From assembly GCF_024339125.1 (NCBI RefSeq), contig NZ_CP101417.1:124001-188000 (forward strand): 64,000 nucleotides of DNA, given 5' to 3'. Positions 18,131 to 29,741 of the stretch are shown in pieces; position 1 is the first letter of the stretch; each line of letters starts with the position of its first letter. A model generated the notes under the pieces. That model did not search any database. It worked only from the letters and a program-made list of their open reading frames with translations, and had not been told where the DNA came from. This stretch comes from Xanthomonas hortorum (GTDB lineage Bacteria; Pseudomonadota; Gammaproteobacteria; Xanthomonadales; Xanthomonadaceae). A program made the position numbers and the translations under genes.

Positions 18131-18792
18131 TGGCCGCCCTTCTTCGCAGCGTCGGCCGCAGCCTTCTCCTGCTCTGCCATTTCCTCATCGTCCAGATAAC
18201 GATAGGTCTTGACCGTACCGGAAAGTTCCAGCGCCCCGCGCGGGGTGATACCAGCCTTGGGGTCCTTCGGCTTGAGGTTGATGTCGTGCATGGTCAGGAT
18301 CACCACGCGCGGCAGTGAGGCGACACCGCTGACGAAGGCACCGAACTGGTGGTAACTGCCCACCATGCGCAGCGCGATCGGCTTCTCGGCGTAAAACTCC
18401 TTCGGCGATTCCGGACCAGGCTGGAACAGCTCGTTGGACAGGCCGCTGGACAACGCGGTCTGCGAGATGTCGATGATCAGATCCGGCATCTCGGTCTTGC
18501 TGGGCAGCTGACGCAGCATCTGCTGCAGCACCTGTTCCATCTGCGCGAGCTGCTGCTTGAGCGGCTCCAGATTCACCGCGCGACCCTGCTGGGTCTCGAA
18601 CTCGGTGCGCAGCTGCGTTTCGGTGCCTTCCAGGCCTTCGAGTTCATCGCGCTTGCCGCTGATCAACAGGAACCAGGCCAGCACCAGAATGAACAGACCA
18701 ACCACCACGCAGAACACGATGCGTGCCTGCTGCGGCCAACCGCCGATGTTGTTGAAGTCCAGATCGCTGAGCTTGAAGGATTTCTTGCTCAT
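18127..18792 (-). CDS. pilO: Type IV pilus alignment protein PilO
   Basis: 221 aa with a short cytosolic tail, one transmembrane helix (IVFCVVVGLFILVLAWFLLIS), a coiled coil (ELEGLEGTETQLRTEFETQQ...LKQQLAQMEQVLQQML) and a periplasmic ferredoxin-like domain. PilO heterodimerises with PilN and binds PilP in the periplasm. The last residues (EEMAEQEKAAADAAKKGGQ) form a charged tail. Overlaps pilN and pilP by 4 bp each. Confidence 0.94.
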   Translation of the reverse strand: MSKKSFKLSDLDFNNIGGWPQQARIVFCVVVGLFILVLAWFLLISGKRDELEGLEGTETQLRTEFETQQGRAVNLEPLKQQLAQMEQVLQQMLRQLPSKTEMPDLIIDISQTALSSGLSNELFQPGPESPKEFYAEKPIALRMVGSYHQFGAFVSGVASLPRVVILTMHDINLKPKDPKAGITPRGALELSGTVKTYRYLDDEEMAEQEKAAADAAKKGGQ

Positions 18793-19555
18793 GACGCTGC
18801 CCCCTGCTGCGGCCGATTGGCGGGCGCCGGCGCTGGCTGCGGTGCTGCCGCAGGTGCGCTCGGCGGCGTTGCAGGCGCAGGCGCCGCTGCAGGAGCAGCA
18901 GGCGCGGTACCAGTAGGCGTCGCACCCGGCGCGGCCGGATCCACCACCGCGGGCGCGGTGCCGTTCTTGTCGGCCTCGTTCGGATTGGCCAACTTGACCT
19001 TGAGCGTGAACACGTACGGCAGCGCCTTGGTTTCCATCGACGATCCCGCAGGTTGCCCGGCCTTGTCCTGGCTCTTGGCCTCGATGATCGATAGATCAGG
19101 ATTGGTCATCCAGCCCGAGCCTTCCAGGTTGCGCATGTAGGCACTGACGCGCGCATTGGATTGCGAGCGGCCTTCCAGGGTCAGGATGTCGCCGTCCTGC
19201 TTGATGTTGGTCAGCGCTACGCCATCTGGAATGGTGCGCACCAGCGAATCGAACAGATGCACCATCTGCGAGCGATTGGCCTGCAGCTCCTCGATGACCT
19301 TCTTGCGCGCAAGCAGGCGGTCCTTCTTCTTGTCGAGTTCCTTGATCTCTTCGTTCTGCGCCTTGACCTTGTCGATCTCGGTGGTCAGGAACGCATTACG
19401 TTCGGTCTGGCCACTGATCTGCGCGTCGTAATAGAACCAGATCAGTCCGGACAGCAGCACGCCAGCAAGCGCTGCAAAGCCGAGCATCGAATAGAACTCA
19501 CGCTCACGCGCCTTCCGGCGCTCGGCGCGCCAGGGCAATAGATTGATTCTTGCCA

Positions 19556-19556
<1 letters not shown>
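18789..19556 (-). CDS. pilN: Type IV pilus alignment protein PilN
   Basis: 255 aa. It begins MARINLLPWRAERRK, the conserved PilN motif that docks in the PilM groove. A transmembrane helix, a coiled coil (KVKAQNEEIKELDKKKDRLL) and a periplasmic domain follow. The C-terminal 70 residues are a Pro/Ala-rich tail longer than in many homologues. Start overlaps the pilM stop. Confidence 0.94.
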
Positions 19557-20677
<1,121 letters not shown>

Positions 20678-20829
20678 TTAACAGTTGACAAGCCCTTCAC
20701 GCGCAAAGCAATGGCCCCGCGACGTGATCCCCAGCGCTATCTTCTGCGATCCCCAGAGTTCGGCCCCAGCCAAACCCGGCGTCATCTATACTCTGTGACC
20801 AAGAAATCTGCAATCGGAATCTCTCTTAC

Positions 20830-23256
20830 ATGCCCCGTATTCGCCGTTGGTTGGGCTGGATCCTGGCCACGCTCGTCGTGCTCGCACTGCTTGGCGCTAT
20901 TGCTGCCGGCGGCCTGTATTACGCCATTTCCTCGAAGTTGCCGGACGTGCAGTCGCTCAAGCAGGTCGAGCTGCAGGAGCCGATGTACGTCTATGCCAGC
21001 GACGGCCGCCTGATGGCCGTGTATGGCGAGACCCGGCGCTACCCGATCCAGATGAAGGACGTGCCGCTGCGCCTCAAGCAGGCCTTTTTGGCGACCGAGG
21101 ATGCGCGCTTCTACCAGCACGGAGGTGTGGACTACAAAGGCATCGGCCGTGCGGTCTGGCTGCTGGCCACCACCGACGCCAAGCGCGTGCCGGGTGGTTC
21201 GACGATCACCCAGCAGGTGGCGCGCCAGTTCTTCCTCAGTTCCGAGTACAGCTACACCCGCAAGCTCGCCGAGATCCTGCTGGCGCGCAAAATCGAGAGT
21301 GAACTGAGCAAGGACGAAATCTTCGAGCTGTATCTCAACAAGAGCTTCTTCGGCAACCGCGCCTACGGCGTGGGTGCCGCGGCCGAGTACTACTACGGCA
21401 AGAAGATGAGCGAGTTGAGCCTGGATGAGATGGCTTCGCTGGCCGGTATCCCCAAGTTCCCGTCCAGCGGCAACCCGATCAGCAACCCGGAGCGTGCGCA
21501 GGAACGGCGCGATTACTATGTGTTGCAACGCATGGCCGAGCTGGGCTTTGTCACTCAGGCCGAAGCCGACGCCGCCAAGGCGGTACCGATGCACGCCAAG
21601 CCGCACGAGCCGCCGGTCGAGGTCTATGCGCCTTATGTGGCCGAGCTGGTGCGCCAGGAAATGATCGCCAAGTACGGCGGCGACGTGCTCAACAAGGGCT
21701 ACCACGTTACCACCACCATCGACGCGACGCTGCAGACCGGCGCCGATGCGGCGATCGCGGAAGGCCTGCGCCTGTACGACCACCGGCATGGCTGGCACGG
21801 CGTGGAGCAGCATTTCGATGTGGCCGCCGATGCCGATGCGCCGGCCCTGGCCAAGCATCTGTCGGGCGTGTTCACCCAGGGCGGCCTGCGCGCGGTGATC
21901 GTGGCGCGCACCAACGCCGACGGCGGCGTGACCGTGGTACAGAGCGACAAGACCGAGTTGACCCTACCGGCCAGCGCCAGCCGCTGGACCAACAAGACGC
22001 CGGCCAAGCTGCTGACGCGCGGCGACCTGACCCGCATCCGCGCCGGCGAAAAAGACGGCGAGTGGATCATCGACCAGTTGCCACGCGGCCAGGCCGCGCT
22101 GGTATCGCTGGACGCCAACAGCGGCGCCCTGCGCGCACTGGTCGGCGGCTTCAGCTTTGCCGGCAACAAGTTCAATCGCGCCACCCAGGCGCGTCGCCAG
22201 CCGGGCTCGAGCTTCAAGCCGTTCGTGTATGCGGCCGCGTTCGAGAAGGGCTTCAATCCGGCCTCGATCGTGCTCGATGCGCCGGTGGTGTTCCGCGACC
22301 GCCGCGGCAAGACCTGGTCGCCGCAGAACGACGGCGGCGGTTTCCGCGGCCCGATGCGCCTGCGCGAGGCATTGGTGCAATCGCGCAATCTGGTCTCGGT
22401 GCGGCTGTTGGACGCAATCAGCGTCGATTTCGCACGCAAGTACATCAGCCAGTTCGGCTTCCAGGAAGCGGAGCTGCCGCCCAACCTGTCGATGTCGCTG
22501 GGCACCGCGTCGCTGACTCCGCTGTCGGTCGCGCGTGGCTATGCGGTGTTCGCCAATGGCGGCTCACGGGTGGAGACCTGGATCGTGGACGAGGTCAAGG
22601 ACCGCGATGGCAACGTCATCTTCAAGGAAGTGCCGGCCGTGGCCTGCCGCACCTGCGCGACGCAGGGCGGCACCGCCGCACCGGTCAGCCAGGTGGTGGA
22701 CGGCTTCAACTTCGGCGCGCCTGCGTTGCCCAAGTCGATCGAACCGGCTACCGCAGCGCCGGCCACACCAGCGGAGACCACCCCGGCAGCCGTTGCCGAA
22801 ACCAAGATCGCGCCGCGCGCCATCGACGAGCGCACTGCGTATCAGTTGGTCTCGATGATGCGCGACGTGGTCCAGCGCGGCACCGGCACCGCGGCCAAGG
22901 TGCTGGGGCGCGAGGACGTGGGCGGCAAGACCGGCTCGACCAACGATCACCGCGACGCCTGGTTCTCCGGTTTCGGCGGCCCCTACGCCACTACGGTATG
23001 GGTGGGTCGCGACGATTTCCGCTCGCTCGGCTATCGCGAGTATGGCGGCAAGGCCGCACTGCCGATCTGGATCGACTACATGCGCGTGGCATTGAAGGAC
23101 AAGCCGATCGCCGCCAATGACCCGCCCGACGGCATGACCCAGGCCACCATCAATGGCGCGGTGGAGTGGGTGAAGAACGAAGATCTGGACCGTCTGCAGG
23201 ATTACGACTACGGCCTGCAGGAACAGCAGGACGAGAAGGCGTTCGATATTTTTTGA
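20830..23256 (+). CDS. mrcA: Penicillin-binding protein 1A, bifunctional
   Basis: 808-aa class A PBP that polymerises and cross-links peptidoglycan at the inner membrane. N-terminal membrane anchor ([25 protein letters not shown]), glycosyltransferase domain with catalytic E90 in [10 protein letters not shown] and [14 protein letters not shown], an OB-like insert, and a transpeptidase domain with SSFK (S460, K463), SRN (from 518) and KTGS (from K700). A Pro/Ala-rich loop lies before the KTG motif. Divergent from pilM, an arrangement common in proteobacteria; the 215-bp gap holds both promoters. Confidence 0.96.
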   Translation: MPRIRRWLGWILATLVVLALLGAIAAGGLYYAISSKLPDVQSLKQVELQEPMYVYASDGRLMAVYGETRRYPIQMKDVPLRLKQAFLATEDARFYQHGGVDYKGIGRAVWLLATTDAKRVPGGSTITQQVARQFFLSSEYSYTRKLAEILLARKIESELSKDEIFELYLNKSFFGNRAYGVGAAAEYYYGKKMSELSLDEMASLAGIPKFPSSGNPISNPERAQERRDYYVLQRMAELGFVTQAEADAAKAVPMHAKPHEPPVEVYAPYVAELVRQEMIAKYGGDVLNKGYHVTTTIDATLQTGADAAIAEGLRLYDHRHGWHGVEQHFDVAADADAPALAKHLSGVFTQGGLRAVIVARTNADGGVTVVQSDKTELTLPASASRWTNKTPAKLLTRGDLTRIRAGEKDGEWIIDQLPRGQAALVSLDANSGALRALVGGFSFAGNKFNRATQARRQPGSSFKPFVYAAAFEKGFNPASIVLDAPVVFRDRRGKTWSPQNDGGGFRGPMRLREALVQSRNLVSVRLLDAISVDFARKYISQFGFQEAELPPNLSMSLGTASLTPLSVARGYAVFANGGSRVETWIVDEVKDRDGNVIFKEVPAVACRTCATQGGTAAPVSQVVDGFNFGAPALPKSIEPATAAPATPAETTPAAVAETKIAPRAIDERTAYQLVSMMRDVVQRGTGTAAKVLGREDVGGKTGSTNDHRDAWFSGFGGPYATTVWVGRDDFRSLGYREYGGKAALPIWIDYMRVALKDKPIAANDPPDGMTQATINGAVEWVKNEDLDRLQDYDYGLQEQQDEKAFDIF

Positions 23257-23463
23257 GTGCCGGGATTGGGGATTGGGGAATCGCAACGGCATCGCCAGTT
23301 CGGTTCCCCAATCGGCTTAGCGGCATCGACTGCCTCCAGTCGCAGTAGAGGGCACTGGGCAATCACCGTTGCGTGATTTCCCTTCAAGGGAAGACAGGCC
23401 GCATTCGCCACGCCGTCATGCGGCTGTTGTAGAGTCGACCAGGTTCATTAGGGGAGCCCGGTC
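23257..23463. repeat. Short inverted GGGATT tracts after mrcA
   Basis: Immediately after the mrcA stop, cgggattggggattggggaatcg (about 23261-23283) is followed by ggttccccaatcgg (about 23302-23315), giving an inverted pair. It may act as a terminator-like hairpin. The rest of the gap shows nothing recognisable. Confidence 0.5.
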
Positions 23464-24114
23464 ATGCACCACGCGCGCGAGCACGCCGATACGCGAACCC
23501 GAGAGCGTCGCCATCGATTGGCGCACGAAGCAGCCCGGCTGATGGCCGAAGGCGGCATCCGCGATTTTCATCAAGCCAAGCTCAAGGCGGCCAGCCGATT
23601 GGGCATCCATGACGATGCATCGCTGCCACGCAACCGCGAGATCGAAGACGCATTGCGCGAATATCAACGCCTGTTTGCCGGCCCCGCGCATGGCGTGCGA
23701 CTACGCCAGCGGCGCGAAGCCGCATTGCGTGCACTGGAGTTTCTCGGCCCGTTCCAGCCGCGACTGACCGGCCCGGTGCTCGATGGCACCGCCGACGCCA
23801 ACGCGCCAGTGCAATTGCAGCTGCACAGCGACGATGCCGACGCAGTGCAGCGGTTTCTCGAAGAACACCGCATCCCGGCCGAATTACGTACGCGCCGGCT
23901 GCGCCTGGATCGCGAACGCAATGGCGAGTTTCCGGTGTGGTTATTCAGTGCCGAGGATCTGACTTTCGACCTGACCGTGCTGCCCTACGACGCGCTGCGC
24001 CAGGCACCGCTATCCCAGCTGGACGAAAAACCGATGCCGCGCGCATCGGCCGCTCAAGTACGTCAGCTGCTGGCCGACGAGGACGGTCGCGACTCTTTGC
24101 AACAGCTGCGCTGA
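23464..24114 (+). CDS. Conserved hypothetical protein
   Basis: 216 aa, soluble, with no signal peptide or membrane segment. The N-terminal half is strongly charged and helical (RTRERRHRLAHEAARLMAEGGIRDF, then REIEDALREYQRLF). The C-terminal half alternates strands and helices (PVQLQLHSDDADAVQRFLEEHRIP, FPVWLFSAEDLTFDLTVLPYDALRQ), which would suit a nucleotidyltransferase-like or other small alpha/beta fold, but no catalytic motif is evident. Codon use matches its neighbours, so it looks native. Function unknown. Confidence 0.7.
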   Translation: MHHAREHADTRTRERRHRLAHEAARLMAEGGIRDFHQAKLKAASRLGIHDDASLPRNREIEDALREYQRLFAGPAHGVRLRQRREAALRALEFLGPFQPRLTGPVLDGTADANAPVQLQLHSDDADAVQRFLEEHRIPAELRTRRLRLDRERNGEFPVWLFSAEDLTFDLTVLPYDALRQAPLSQLDEKPMPRASAAQVRQLLADEDGRDSLQQLR

Positions 24115-24164
24115 CCGCAGCTCGCCGTAACGATCGGCGACCGACCGCAACGCCCCACCCATCA

Positions 24165-24195
24165 AAGCAAACGCCCCGCAATGCGGGGCGCTGGT
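24165..24195 (-). terminator. Terminator-like hairpin after gltA
   Basis: Perfect stem cgccccgc (24172-24179) / gcggggcg (24183-24190) lies 28 bp past the gltA stop. On the minus strand a short TTTGCTTTG-like run follows. It also lies 60 bp past the converging plus-strand gene and may serve both. Confidence 0.7.
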
Positions 24196-24217
24196 TCAAG
24201 CAGACAACCGCAAGCGC

Positions 24218-25507
24218 TTAGCGCTGGCCGGCGTCCTTATACTCGCGCTTGTCGTAGCCGGTGTAGATCTGGCGCGGACGGCCGATCTTCATTTCCGGAT
24301 CGACCTGCTGCTCCAGCCAATGCGACACCCAGCCGGCGGTGCGTGCGATGGCGAACATCACGGTGAACATTTCCACCGGGATATTCAGCGCCTTGTAGAT
24401 CAGGCCCGAGTAGAAGTCGACGTTCGGGTACAGCTTGCGCTGCACGAAGTAGTCGTCCTTCAGCGCGGCTTCTTCCAGCTTCAGCGCCACTTCCAGCAGC
24501 GGGTCGTTGACGCCCAGCTCGCCCAGCACCTTGTGGGTCATCTCGCGGATGATCTTGGCGCGCGGGTCGAAGTTCTTATAGACGCGGTGACCGAAGCCCA
24601 TCAGACGGAACGAGGAGTTCTTGTCCTTGGCCTTGGCCACGGCGGACTCGACGTTGTCGGCGGTGCCGATCTCTTCCAGCATCTTCAGCACGGCTTCGTT
24701 GGCGCCGCCATGTGCCGGGCCCCACAGCGCGGTGATACCGGCAGCGACCGAGGCATACGGATTGGCACCGGTCGAACCGACCAGACGCACGGTCGAGGTC
24801 GAGGCGTTCTGCTCGTGATCGGCATGCAGGATGAACAGCAGATCCAGCGCCTTGGCGACCACCGGATTGATCTCCAGCGGCTCGCTCGGCACTTCGAACA
24901 TCATGTGCAGGAAGCGATCGACGTAGTTGAGGTTGTTGCGCGGGTAGCGGATCGGCCAGCCGATCGAATAGCGATACGCAGCAGCAGCCAACGTCGGCAC
25001 CTTGGCGATCAGACGGATGGCAGCCTGACGGCGCTGCTCCGGATCGTTGAGGTCCAGGGTGTCGTGATAGAACGCCGACAGCGAGGCGACCGAACCGGCC
25101 AGCATGGCCATCGGGTGCGCGTCGTGGCGGAAGCCACCGAGGAAGTTCTTCAGCGACTCGTGCATCATCGTGTGATGCGTGACTTCGTGGTCGAACTTCT
25201 GGAACTCATCCGCCGTCGGCAGTTCGCCGTTCATCAGCAGATACGAGACTTCCAGGAAGCTGGACTTCTCGGCCAACTGTTCGATCGGGTAGCCGCGATA
25301 CAACAACACGCCGTTGTCGCCATCGATGTAGGTGATGGCCGACTTGCAGCTGGCGGTGGCGGTGAAGCCCGAGTCGTAAGTGAACAGACCGGTTTCTTTG
25401 GTCAGCTTTGAAATATCGACGCAATCATTGCCAAGCGTGGGCTTGAGTACCGGCAGAACAACCGACTTGTCGCCGGCGTTGAGCGTGACCTGATCAAGAT
25501 CGGACAC
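24218..25507 (-). CDS. gltA: Citrate synthase
   Basis: First enzyme of the TCA cycle, condensing acetyl-CoA with oxaloacetate. 429 aa, the type II hexameric length. Catalytic segments are present: [11 protein letters not shown] (His), [17 protein letters not shown] (His), and [11 protein letters not shown] (Asp). The start is GTG at 25507 (reads MSDLDQVTL) with GGAGCG upstream. Confidence 0.97.
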   Translation of the reverse strand: MSDLDQVTLNAGDKSVVLPVLKPTLGNDCVDISKLTKETGLFTYDSGFTATASCKSAITYIDGDNGVLLYRGYPIEQLAEKSSFLEVSYLLMNGELPTADEFQKFDHEVTHHTMMHESLKNFLGGFRHDAHPMAMLAGSVASLSAFYHDTLDLNDPEQRRQAAIRLIAKVPTLAAAAYRYSIGWPIRYPRNNLNYVDRFLHMMFEVPSEPLEINPVVAKALDLLFILHADHEQNASTSTVRLVGSTGANPYASVAAGITALWGPAHGGANEAVLKMLEEIGTADNVESAVAKAKDKNSSFRLMGFGHRVYKNFDPRAKIIREMTHKVLGELGVNDPLLEVALKLEEAALKDDYFVQRKLYPNVDFYSGLIYKALNIPVEMFTVMFAIARTAGWVSHWLEQQVDPEMKIGRPRQIYTGYDKREYKDAGQR

Positions 25508-25680
25508 TGTGTACGCTCCTTCAGTGGAAGGCGCCTGTCACCAAATGGGCAGGCACGTGATGGAAGTCCAGGGCATCGCCCCGGATCACGTCATTATCGC
25601 ACAGCAACATTTTGGCCGTCGCTTGGACAGAAGTCGTAGACGCACCCGTCCGGGGCGTAAAAACGAAGTTGTCACCGCGC

Positions 25681-25713
25681 AAAAAACAACGGCCGCGCAA
25701 TGCGCGGCCGTTG
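25681..25713 (-). terminator. Terminator of the L31 gene
   Basis: A perfect 26-bp palindrome (caacggccgcgca / tgcgcggccgttg, 25688-25713) lies 23 bp past the rpmE stop. The complement of aaaaaa at 25681-25686 supplies a U-run on the minus strand. Textbook intrinsic terminator. Confidence 0.9.
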
Positions 25714-25736
25714 CCGGTACAGCCCGTCCTGCAAGT

Positions 25737-25979
25737 TCAGCGCGCGTAGCGCTTCTGGAACTTGTCGATACGGCCGCCGGTGTCGATCACCTTGTGCTTG
25801 CCGGTATAGAACGGGTGCGATGCCGAGGAGATATCCACCTTGATCAGCGGATAGTCCTGGCCGTCTTCCCACTTCACGGTCTCTTTCGAGCTCATGGTGG
25901 AACGGGTCAGAATCTTGAAATCGGACGTCACGTCGTGGAAGACGACGTCGTTGTAGCTGGGATGAACGTTATCTTTCAT
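25737..25979 (-). CDS. rpmE2: 50S ribosomal protein L31, type B
   Basis: 80 aa from ATG 25979 ([17 protein letters not shown]); an upstream start would add 12 unlikely residues. The [29 protein letters not shown]-terminal block is characteristic of L31. There is no cysteine at all, so the CxxC zinc site of type A L31 is missing; this is the zinc-independent type B form. Monocistronic with its own terminator. Confidence 0.95.
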   Translation of the reverse strand: MKDNVHPSYNDVVFHDVTSDFKILTRSTMSSKETVKWEDGQDYPLIKVDISSASHPFYTGKHKVIDTGGRIDKFQKRYAR

Positions 25980-26051
25980 GGACTTGGCGCCGGGCTGCCT
26001 GGATAAGCCGATCATTATAGCGATCTACCTTTGCCCAGCGCAAGCTGCGTC

Positions 26052-26990
26052 CTAACCCGCTGCCAACGCCGCCTCGACCAGGCCATAGAACCGCTGGCGG
26101 TCGTAGTCCAGCAGCAGGTTTGCGTTGTCGGGCGCGCCATCTCGGCGATTCCAGTCCACCACGGTCATGCCACGGGTGTGGGTGCCAGTTAGCTCGATAT
26201 GGACCGGCCGCCGCTCCAGCCGCTGCGCGCCCTCTGGATGCAGCGCGAAGGCCATCGCCAGCGCATCGGCGGCGTACCAGTGCTCGCCACGTCTGTCTTC
26301 GGACCACAGCCGGGTCTTGCGCGAGATTTCCTCGTAGAACTTCGCGCGTGCAGAGTCCGTCGCCAGCCATTGCTCGACATCGCGATGCAGCAGGCCGTGC
26401 GCGATGGTGGCCTCCCAGTCGGCGACGTCGAACTGTGGAAAACCGCGGAACACGATATGCGCCGCATCCGGGTCGAAGCCGATATTGAATTCGGCCGCCA
26501 CGGTGATATTGCCGTGCCCGGTCAGCGCCCCGCCCATTACCACCAGCCGCGCCACGCGCTGCGGCAGGGTCGGATCCAGGGTGAGTGCCAGGGCAAGATT
26601 GGTCAGCGGGCCGAGCGCGACCAGCAACAGCTTGCCCGCGTGCTCATGCGACAGGCGCAGGATGGCCAGCGCGGCATGCTCGGCCTCGGCGGTGCGCCTG
26701 GCCGGCGCCAGGCCGACATCGCCAAAGCCATCGATGCCATGCACATGCGCCGCATCCACTGAAGGATGCAACAGCGGCTGCGGGCAGCCCGCGTAGACCG
26801 GCACATCGTCGCGGCCCGCAATCTCGCAGACCTTCAAGGCGTTGCGCACGGTGTGCTCCAGGCCCACGTTGCCGGCGGCGATGGTCAGGCCGACCACCTC
26901 ATGACGCGTGTCGTTGAACGCCATCAGCAGCGCCAGCGCGTCGTCCACGCCCGGGTCGGTGTCGATCAGCAGCGGTATCTTCTTTGTCAT
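26052..26990 (-). CDS. Nucleoside hydrolase
   Basis: 312-aa inosine/uridine-preferring nucleoside hydrolase family member, splitting ribonucleosides into base and ribose. The calcium-binding DTDPGVDDALALL lies at residues 10-22; GPLTNLALAL and VVMGGALTGHGNITVAAEFNIGFDPDAA are the other family motifs. No signal peptide, so cytosolic. Base preference cannot be set from sequence. It is followed in the same direction by nothing obvious; the 123-bp gap to recG carries inverted repeats. Confidence 0.92.
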   Translation of the reverse strand: MTKKIPLLIDTDPGVDDALALLMAFNDTRHEVVGLTIAAGNVGLEHTVRNALKVCEIAGRDDVPVYAGCPQPLLHPSVDAAHVHGIDGFGDVGLAPARRTAEAEHAALAILRLSHEHAGKLLLVALGPLTNLALALTLDPTLPQRVARLVVMGGALTGHGNITVAAEFNIGFDPDAAHIVFRGFPQFDVADWEATIAHGLLHRDVEQWLATDSARAKFYEEISRKTRLWSEDRRGEHWYAADALAMAFALHPEGAQRLERRPVHIELTGTHTRGMTVVDWNRRDGAPDNANLLLDYDRQRFYGLVEAALAAG

Positions 26991-27113
26991 GGGATTCGGG
27001 ATTGGTCATTCGGGATTCGTTGCCGCATCTTCGCAAGGATCGGCGAGGCACGCGAATCCGTTACACACCCAGATCGCAGCGACCTGGCGTTACGAATGCC
27101 CAATCCCCGCCGC
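26991..27113. repeat. Inverted GGGATT tracts between recG and nucleoside hydrolase
   Basis: gggattcgggattgg and cattcgggattcg (26992-27020) are followed at the far side by cgaatgcccaatcccc (about 27095-27110). Same tract type as at 6195, 23261, 33246 and 46557. Confidence 0.5.
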
Positions 27114-29258
27114 TCACGCAGCTGCGTAACGCACCGCACTGCCGATCCAACGCGCGACGACACGATCGGCGATCTCAGGCGCTTCGGCCAGCAAGCGTTC
27201 GGCGAGCACCTGCACGCGCGGCAGCAACCCGGCATCGCGGGCCAGATCGGCAATGCGAAAACTCGCCAGGCCGGTCTGCCGGGTACCCAGCAATTCGCCC
27301 GGGCCACGCAACTCCAGATCCTTTTCGGCGATCACGAAGCCGTCGTTGGTCTGGCGCATGGTTTCCAGACGCTGGCGCGCCATCATCGACAACGGCGCCT
27401 GATACAGCAGCACGCAACTGGACGCGGCCGCACCGCGCCCGACCCGGCCACGCAACTGATGCAACTGGGCAAGACCCAGGCGCTCGGCGTTCTCGATGAT
27501 CATCAGCGAGGCGTTGGGGACGTCCACACCCACTTCGATCACAGTGGTGGCGACCAGCAGATCGGTGTGGCCCTGCTTGAAATCCAGCATGGCTTTTTGT
27601 TTTTCGGCCGGCTTCATGCGGCCGTGCACCAGCGCCACGCGCACGCCCGGCAACTGTGCCGATAGCGCTTCAAAGGTGACTTCTGCGGCCTGCGCTTCGA
27701 TCCTTGGCGGGCCAGGCGGCGCGCCTTTGCCGGGCTCTTCGCTTTCTTCGATCAAGGTGCACACCCAGTACGCCTGACGCCCTTCGGCGCAGGCGGCGCG
27801 GATGCGCTCTACCAGGTCCGGGCGACGTTCTGCGCTCAAGACAATCGTCTGCACCGGCGTGCGCCCCGGTGGCAGTTCGTCGATAGCCGAAACATCCAGA
27901 TCCGCATAGGTCGACATCGCCAGGGTGCGCGGGATCGGGGTGGCGGTCATCACCAATTGATGCGGCACGCTGCCGGCAGCCGCACCCTTGTCGCGCAGGG
28001 CAAGCCGCTGATGCACACCGAAGCGGTGCTGCTCGTCGATGATGGCCAGCGCGAGGTCGTGAAAGACCACCGCCTCCTGCATCAATGCATGCGTGCCGAC
28101 GACGACCTGCGCCTGGCCGGAGGCCACCTCGGCCATCGCCGCAGCACGCGCCTTGCCGGTGACCTTGCCGGCCAGCCAGACGATGCGCACGCCCAGCGGT
28201 TCCAGCCAGCCACGCAGGTTGGTGAGGTGCTGCTCGGCCAGCAGTTCGGTCGGCGCGGCCAGCGCCACCTGCTTGCCCTGCTCCACCGCCAGCATCGCCG
28301 CCAACGCGGCGACCACGGTTTTACCGCTGCCGACATCGCCCTGCACCAGCCGTAGCATCGGCGATGGCTTGGCAAGATCGCGCGCAATCTGCTCGAACAC
28401 GCGCTGCTGCGCGCCGGTGAGCTGGAACGGCAATGCCGCGCGCAGTTGCTGCACGAGGTTGCCATTGCCGGGCAGCCTGGGCGCATGAAAGCGCTGCAAG
28501 GCGATGCGTTGGCGGCGCAGGCTGAGTTGATGCGCCAACAGTTCCTCGATCGCCAGGCGTTGCTGGGCCGGATGGCCGCCCGCGAGCAGTTGCTGCGGGT
28601 CGGTGTTGACCGGCGGGCGATGCATGGTCAGCAGCGCCTCGCGTAAGGAGGGCAGTTGTTCGTCCTGCAGCCAATGCGGCGGCAGCAATTCCAGCGCGGC
28701 CTCCGGCGGCAACCGCTCCAACGCCTGGCCGATGAGCTTGCGCAGCGTGGCCGGCCCAACGCCCTCCAATACCGGATAGACCGGATCCAGGCTATCGCCC
28801 AGCCCGGCGTCTTCGCCCTCCGCCAGCACACGGTAACTGGGGTGCACGATTTCCCAACCGTTCTGCCCCGGTTTGGGCGTGCCGAACACCCGCACCCGCG
28901 TGCCCGGCGCGAACTGCGCCACCTGGGCCGCGCGGAAGTGGAAGAAGCGCAGCACCAAAGTGCCGTGCGAGTCGTCCGACACCGCTACCCGCAGCACCGG
29001 CCGGAAGCGGAAGCCGCGCTCCATCGCATCGACGCGGCCTTCGATCTGCGCCGGCACGCCACCCTGCAACTGCGCGATCGTGGTCAGCCGCGTGCGGTCT
29101 TCGTACCGCAGCGGCAGATGCAGCCACAGATCCTGCAAGGTAAAAATGCCACGCGCAGCGAACTTCTCGGCCACTTTCGGGCCGACCCCGGGCAAGCTGG
29201 ACAGCGACGCCTGGCCTGCAACGGCCAGGCTCGGCGTGACGGTGAGCGCGCGTGGCAC
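27114..29258 (-). CDS. recG: ATP-dependent DNA helicase RecG
   Basis: 714-aa fork-reversal and Holliday-junction helicase. An OB-fold wedge domain fills the N-terminal third (SLPGVGPKVAEKF, then RFFHFRAAQVAQFAPGTRVRVFG). Motif I is GDVGSGKT, motif II DEQHRFG, with motif III MTATPIPRT and the C-terminal motif VI region QLRGRVGRG. GTG start at 29258. Its position next to ridA, spoT, rpoZ and gmk matches the classic gmk-rpoZ-spoT-recG neighbourhood. Confidence 0.96.
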   Translation of the reverse strand: MPRALTVTPSLAVAGQASLSSLPGVGPKVAEKFAARGIFTLQDLWLHLPLRYEDRTRLTTIAQLQGGVPAQIEGRVDAMERGFRFRPVLRVAVSDDSHGTLVLRFFHFRAAQVAQFAPGTRVRVFGTPKPGQNGWEIVHPSYRVLAEGEDAGLGDSLDPVYPVLEGVGPATLRKLIGQALERLPPEAALELLPPHWLQDEQLPSLREALLTMHRPPVNTDPQQLLAGGHPAQQRLAIEELLAHQLSLRRQRIALQRFHAPRLPGNGNLVQQLRAALPFQLTGAQQRVFEQIARDLAKPSPMLRLVQGDVGSGKTVVAALAAMLAVEQGKQVALAAPTELLAEQHLTNLRGWLEPLGVRIVWLAGKVTGKARAAAMAEVASGQAQVVVGTHALMQEAVVFHDLALAIIDEQHRFGVHQRLALRDKGAAAGSVPHQLVMTATPIPRTLAMSTYADLDVSAIDELPPGRTPVQTIVLSAERRPDLVERIRAACAEGRQAYWVCTLIEESEEPGKGAPPGPPRIEAQAAEVTFEALSAQLPGVRVALVHGRMKPAEKQKAMLDFKQGHTDLLVATTVIEVGVDVPNASLMIIENAERLGLAQLHQLRGRVGRGAAASSCVLLYQAPLSMMARQRLETMRQTNDGFVIAEKDLELRGPGELLGTRQTGLASFRIADLARDAGLLPRVQVLAERLLAEAPEIADRVVARWIGSAVRYAAA

Positions 29259-29288
29259 GGCAGATCGAATCGGATCAGTCGAACTGGA

Positions 29289-29669
29289 TCACTCGAGCAC
29301 CATCACCGCATCGACTTCGAAACCGGCGCCCTTGGGCAGACCGGAGACTTCGATGGTGGAACGCGCGGGGAACGGCGCCTGGAAATACTCCTGCATCACC
29401 GCGTTGACGGCGGCGAACTGGCCGAGATCGGTCAGGTACAGGCCCAGGCGCACGATCTTGTCGAGCGAGCCGCCGGCTGCTTCGGCCACCGCCTTGAGGT
29501 TGTCGAAGCAGCGACGTGCTTGCGCACCGATGTCGCCCGGCACGATCTCGCCGGTGGCCGGATCCAGCGGGATCTGCCCGGAGAAATACACCGTGTTGCC
29601 GGCACGCACGGCCTGCGAATACGGGCCAATGGCGGCAGGCGCCTGGTCGGTATGGATGATCTGGGACAT
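29289..29669 (-). CDS. ridA: RidA/YjgF family enamine/imine deaminase (cytosolic)
   Basis: 126 aa, trimeric family that hydrolyses reactive 2-aminoacrylate and related imines to ketoacids. IGPYSQAVRAGNTVYFSGQIPLDP at the N-terminus is the family signature, and the substrate-binding Arg is in PARSTIEVSGLPKGA. The usual C-terminal Glu is replaced by Asp in FEVDAVMVLE. No signal peptide, unlike the second RidA protein at 60458. It lies between spoT and recG. Confidence 0.95.
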   Translation of the reverse strand: MSQIIHTDQAPAAIGPYSQAVRAGNTVYFSGQIPLDPATGEIVPGDIGAQARRCFDNLKAVAEAAGGSLDKIVRLGLYLTDLGQFAAVNAVMQEYFQAPFPARSTIEVSGLPKGAGFEVDAVMVLE

Positions 29670-29741
29670 GGAAACTCCGCTGCAAAGGTGTGTGCAGCAG
29701 TTTAGGCGTTTGTGCGGATTTGCTCGACTGTTGCGCGCGTT

